From BM003 sp963699835 (GTDB lineage: Bacteria; Pseudomonadota; Gammaproteobacteria; Steroidobacterales; BM003), in NCBI GenBank assembly GCA_963699835.1, contig CAVOVJ010000013.1, positions 105,989-169,988 of the forward strand: a DNA stretch of 64,000 nucleotides, read 5' to 3'. The notes beneath the pieces were generated by a model. That model made no database searches, was not told where the DNA came from, and was given only the letters and a program-made list of their open reading frames with translations. Positions within the stretch are counted from its first letter, which is position 1; every line of letters begins with the position of its first letter. The translations under genes were made by a program, and so were the position numbers. Positions 62,124 to 64,000 of the stretch are shown here, piece after piece.

Positions 62124-62654
62124 ATGACTGATCGCGACGAGACGAGAACTCCGATTGAAGCAGAGTCTTCAGCCAATTTCAGTTTTTCTGAATCCGAGAT
62201 TTTGCCGTTAGTACCCGAGGGCAAATACGTTTTGCGATATATGTCTTGGGAAACCAGGGATTATTTTGGACAGCCGAAGGTCATAGTTCACTTCGCAATT
62301 GCGGAAGGGGAGAATGCGGGGACGCCTATTGAGCGGTTCTACAATGTGGCGGCACTGTTTGGATCGCCTAAGAAATACGGGCGGTTCAAGCCGTGCGGCC
62401 CGAGGTCGCATCTGATCCGTGAACTTCGAAGACTGATTGGTGACTCGTGCTCCACAGTTGATTTGTCGTTCTCCATGCTGGAGGGAAAGCGGATCCTGGC
62501 GGAGGTGAAGACTGTGACCTCGGACTCGCAGAAAGAAATTCTCCAGCGAAGTTCCCACTACAGCCGCGTCGGCAAGCTGATTCAGATTCTCTATACTATT
62601 AGCTTATTGTGCAGCCGCGATCAAACTAGGGGGGGTAAGGTAAGGCTAGGTTAG
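62124..62654 (+). CDS. Element-borne hypothetical protein
   Basis: About 176 residues from ATG 62124 (GGAG nine bases before); GTG 62115 is an alternative. LPLVPEGKYVLRYMSWETRD YFGQPKVIVHFAIAEG and IERFYNVAALFGSPKKYGRF KPCG are reminiscent of phage or plasmid proteins with a ssDNA-binding-like beta fold found next to excisionase genes in integrative elements. The C-terminal ~15 residues run into a G-rich repeat tract, so the end may have been altered. Function unknown. Confidence 0.7.
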   Translation: MTDRDETRTPIEAESSANFSFSESEILPLVPEGKYVLRYMSWETRDYFGQPKVIVHFAIAEGENAGTPIERFYNVAALFGSPKKYGRFKPCGPRSHLIRELRRLIGDSCSTVDLSFSMLEGKRILAEVKTVTSDSQKEILQRSSHYSRVGKLIQILYTISLLCSRDQTRGGKVRLG

Positions 62655-62718
62655 GCTTGGGAAGGTCGGGTTTGGCAGGGTAAGGCTTGGGCAAGTCAGG
62701 CTTAGGAAAGTCAGGTAT
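62627..62718. repeat. G-rich short-period repeat tract
   Basis: About 90 bp of imperfect repeats of GGTAAGG/AGGCTTGGG/AAGTCAGG type, almost free of C on the + strand, at the end of the 62124 gene. An AT-rich block (62719-62760) follows. Possibly a degenerate tandem array of ~10-11 bp. Confidence 0.7.
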
Positions 62719-63033
62719 TAATCATTAATTATATTTATATATTTTTTATTAAGTTACTTATGAGATTTACGGTGGTTTGGTTTTTTGGCGCCGGGACGCG
62801 AGCTGAAAGCATGAAATCCACCCCGTCAGCAGGAGATTTATACATACAGAAATCCCTAGGATGCATTCACATATCTGGTCAGGTACGACGTCTTAGCTTT
62901 TTCTCAATCTCTCTTATCCGACTGGTCAGTTGTTCGCGCTCTTCTCTATATTTCGATCTCTCCTTCATATCCTTCACCTTGTAGACAAGAGCAAATGCGC
63001 CTAGCGCCATCCAGAGAGGCCCAAAAAAAATGC
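62719..63033. other. Non-coding interval in the element
   Basis: AT-rich at the left, then ~250 bp with only short frames. No gene I can support. Confidence 0.4.
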
Positions 63034-63656
63034 CTACTTCTCCAAAATCCCATACAGAATTGCTAGGCCCAAAACGATGTTGAATCCGAAGACGAGGACA
63101 AACACAACATAGCCGAACGTGTCGTATCTGCCATCAATTGTGCGTCCGCCTCCTTTTTCAAGATATCTCTGGTCATACGTGATCAGTTCGTGCCTTAGGT
63201 CGGAAAGTTCATGCGACAAGTTCTGACGTTCGCCAGTTGAATGACTTGGAGTATCGTCACTGAGCTGTAACACAGCAGATGCCATTCGCCGCGACGTTGC
63301 CCTCCGGTCGGGATATTGTGACTGCTCTGCAGTATGCGGGAATATCTGTCAAATCAACAGAGCCAAACCAAGCAGGCAAGACGTGCCCTAAGGGACTTGG
63401 CCATATATCCCGTGCGAAACGCAACTCACTCCTGGTATAGGAGCCCTCTTGCAGAGACTCGATGCTGATGAGAAAGACAAAGATGTCGCTGGATCTGATC
63501 TCATCCAGAATTCGTGAAGTTATAGTCGCCGCCCGGCGGCAGATGGGCGCGGTCGTAGAAGACATGGTGGCCGCCATTACGTAAGGCGAGGAAGATCTCT
63601 TCCGCTATCGAATATTGCTCGGACGCATACGCAAGACTCGCATTCGACGCCCCCAT
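63034..63656 (-). pseudogene. TIR-domain membrane protein, two frameshifts
   Basis: ATG 63656 (MGASNASLAYASEQYSIAEE). The TIR core is ASLAYASEQYSIAEEIFLAL, HHVFYDRAHLPPGGDY, then (after an extra A at ~63526) SRILDEIRSSDIFVFLISIE SL, with YTRSELRFARDIW carrying the conserved catalytic-type Glu, and VTISRPEGNVAA. After another extra base near 63284 it continues MASAVLQLSDDTPSHSTGER, a linker, and a C-terminal transmembrane helix (VVFVLVFGFNIVLGLAILYG). Bacterial TIR domains often cleave NAD+ in antiphage defence; a membrane-tethered effector is inferred. Repaired length ~207 residues. Confidence 0.75.
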
Positions 63657-64000
63657 GGAAATGCAATGAAGCGAGTTTAGCAGGTCACTAACTGACAGCA
63701 ATGCTCATTAACGTTTTCGAAATGGACCATCCAGCCAAGTGACCAACACACCTAATTGTATATACCCATTTCCCTGTATCAGGCGGTGAATGAGCAGGAG
63801 ATCGAAGCGTTGGACGTCTGTTTTTCGGTGGCCGCCGGATGGCCAGGCACGTGGCCCGACCGGCTGCTACGCTTGGGTGATCACGGGAATAGCTGGAGTG
63901 CACCATGTCCAAACGCCGCGCTCGCAGATAAAAGCTTCAGAAGCGTCCCATTCGCAACCGACTGCCGAACTTGTGCTGACTGGTGCGGTACTGGTGGGCG
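63657..64000. other. Right edge of the window within the element
   Basis: About 340 bp with no gene I can support. The full tRNA-Glu gene that should close the element is not reached. Confidence 0.4.

Noticed and set aside
1..64000. CRISPR arrays, rRNA operons, insertion sequences
   Set aside because: No regularly spaced short repeats, no rRNA-like segment, and no transposase gene could be recognised; the scan was by eye, so short degenerate remnants could be missed.
63904..64000. Short basic frame at the right edge (MSKRRARR)
   Set aside because: It ends after eight codons; possible start of a transposase or ribosomal-like peptide, but too short to support.

Overview
This 64 kb window reads as the chromosome of a gammaproteobacterium. 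The evidence is the gene order: purN-purM divergent from a DUF2066 gene, a CDP-alcohol phosphatidyltransferase and hda; the DUF2069-wrbA-arsC block; a type-4 UDG next to rimI; prfC; holC between valS and pepA; and divergent lptFG. The PEP-CTERM genes, the SbtA-type bicarbonate permease and the TolB/TPR protein would suit an aquatic or sediment lineage (a Woeseiaceae-like group is one possibility), but that placement is only inference. No rRNA genes and no CRISPR array were seen.

Layout. (1) 1-27.3 kb is dense core genome: Mrp/ApbC (partial), dcd, purine synthesis, a phospholipid enzyme, Hda, proS, pssA, UDG, rimI, prfC, an MFS transporter, a MoxR/DUF58/TgpA transglutaminase cluster, valS, holC, pepA and lptFG. 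(2) 27-33 kb holds secreted or lipoprotein enzymes: an M14 carboxypeptidase with a GlyGly-CTERM tail, a HEAT-like protein and an alkaline-phosphatase-superfamily lipoprotein. (3) 33-44 kb is an accessory region with five short C-terminal-sorting-signal (PEP-CTERM type) genes, three of them paralogs and two of those in a fresh tandem duplication. It also holds a TolB/TPR membrane protein and an odd tRNA. (4) 44-49 kb has lrgAB, an sbtAB-like bicarbonate permease/P-II pair, an HPF-like protein, a Rap1a/Tai-like protein and nhaR. (5) 49-59.5 kb has large secreted proteins (BNR/sialidase-fold; Nal1-like serine protease with golvesin-like/PKD repeats), a lipoprotein and a remnant of a pentameric ligand-gated ion channel. 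(6) From about 59.7 kb to the right edge is an integrative element: a 3' half of tRNA-Glu(CUC), a tyrosine integrase, an excisionase-like HTH protein, element genes and a TIR-domain membrane protein.

The strongest regulatory signal is that all five PEP-CTERM-type genes carry a sigma-54 (-24/-12) promoter with correct spacing. Each also has a shared 17-bp upstream site, consensus YGTCGRWWTYYTTTACA, 52-66 bp upstream of the -24 element. This fits one enhancer-binding-protein regulon, presumably the PrsK/PrsR 'PEP-CTERM box' circuit known from exosortase systems. The exosortase and regulator genes are not in the window.

A second feature is a set of single-base frameshifts: one in the first 29 kb (moxR), then many at 29.8, 31.2, 53.6-58.4, 60.9 and 63.3-63.5 kb. 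Most are one extra base, often in a G run, and one recurs at the same codon in three tandem repeats. Assembly or sequencing error is the simplest reading, real decay the alternative. Frameshifted genes are given as one locus with break points stated.
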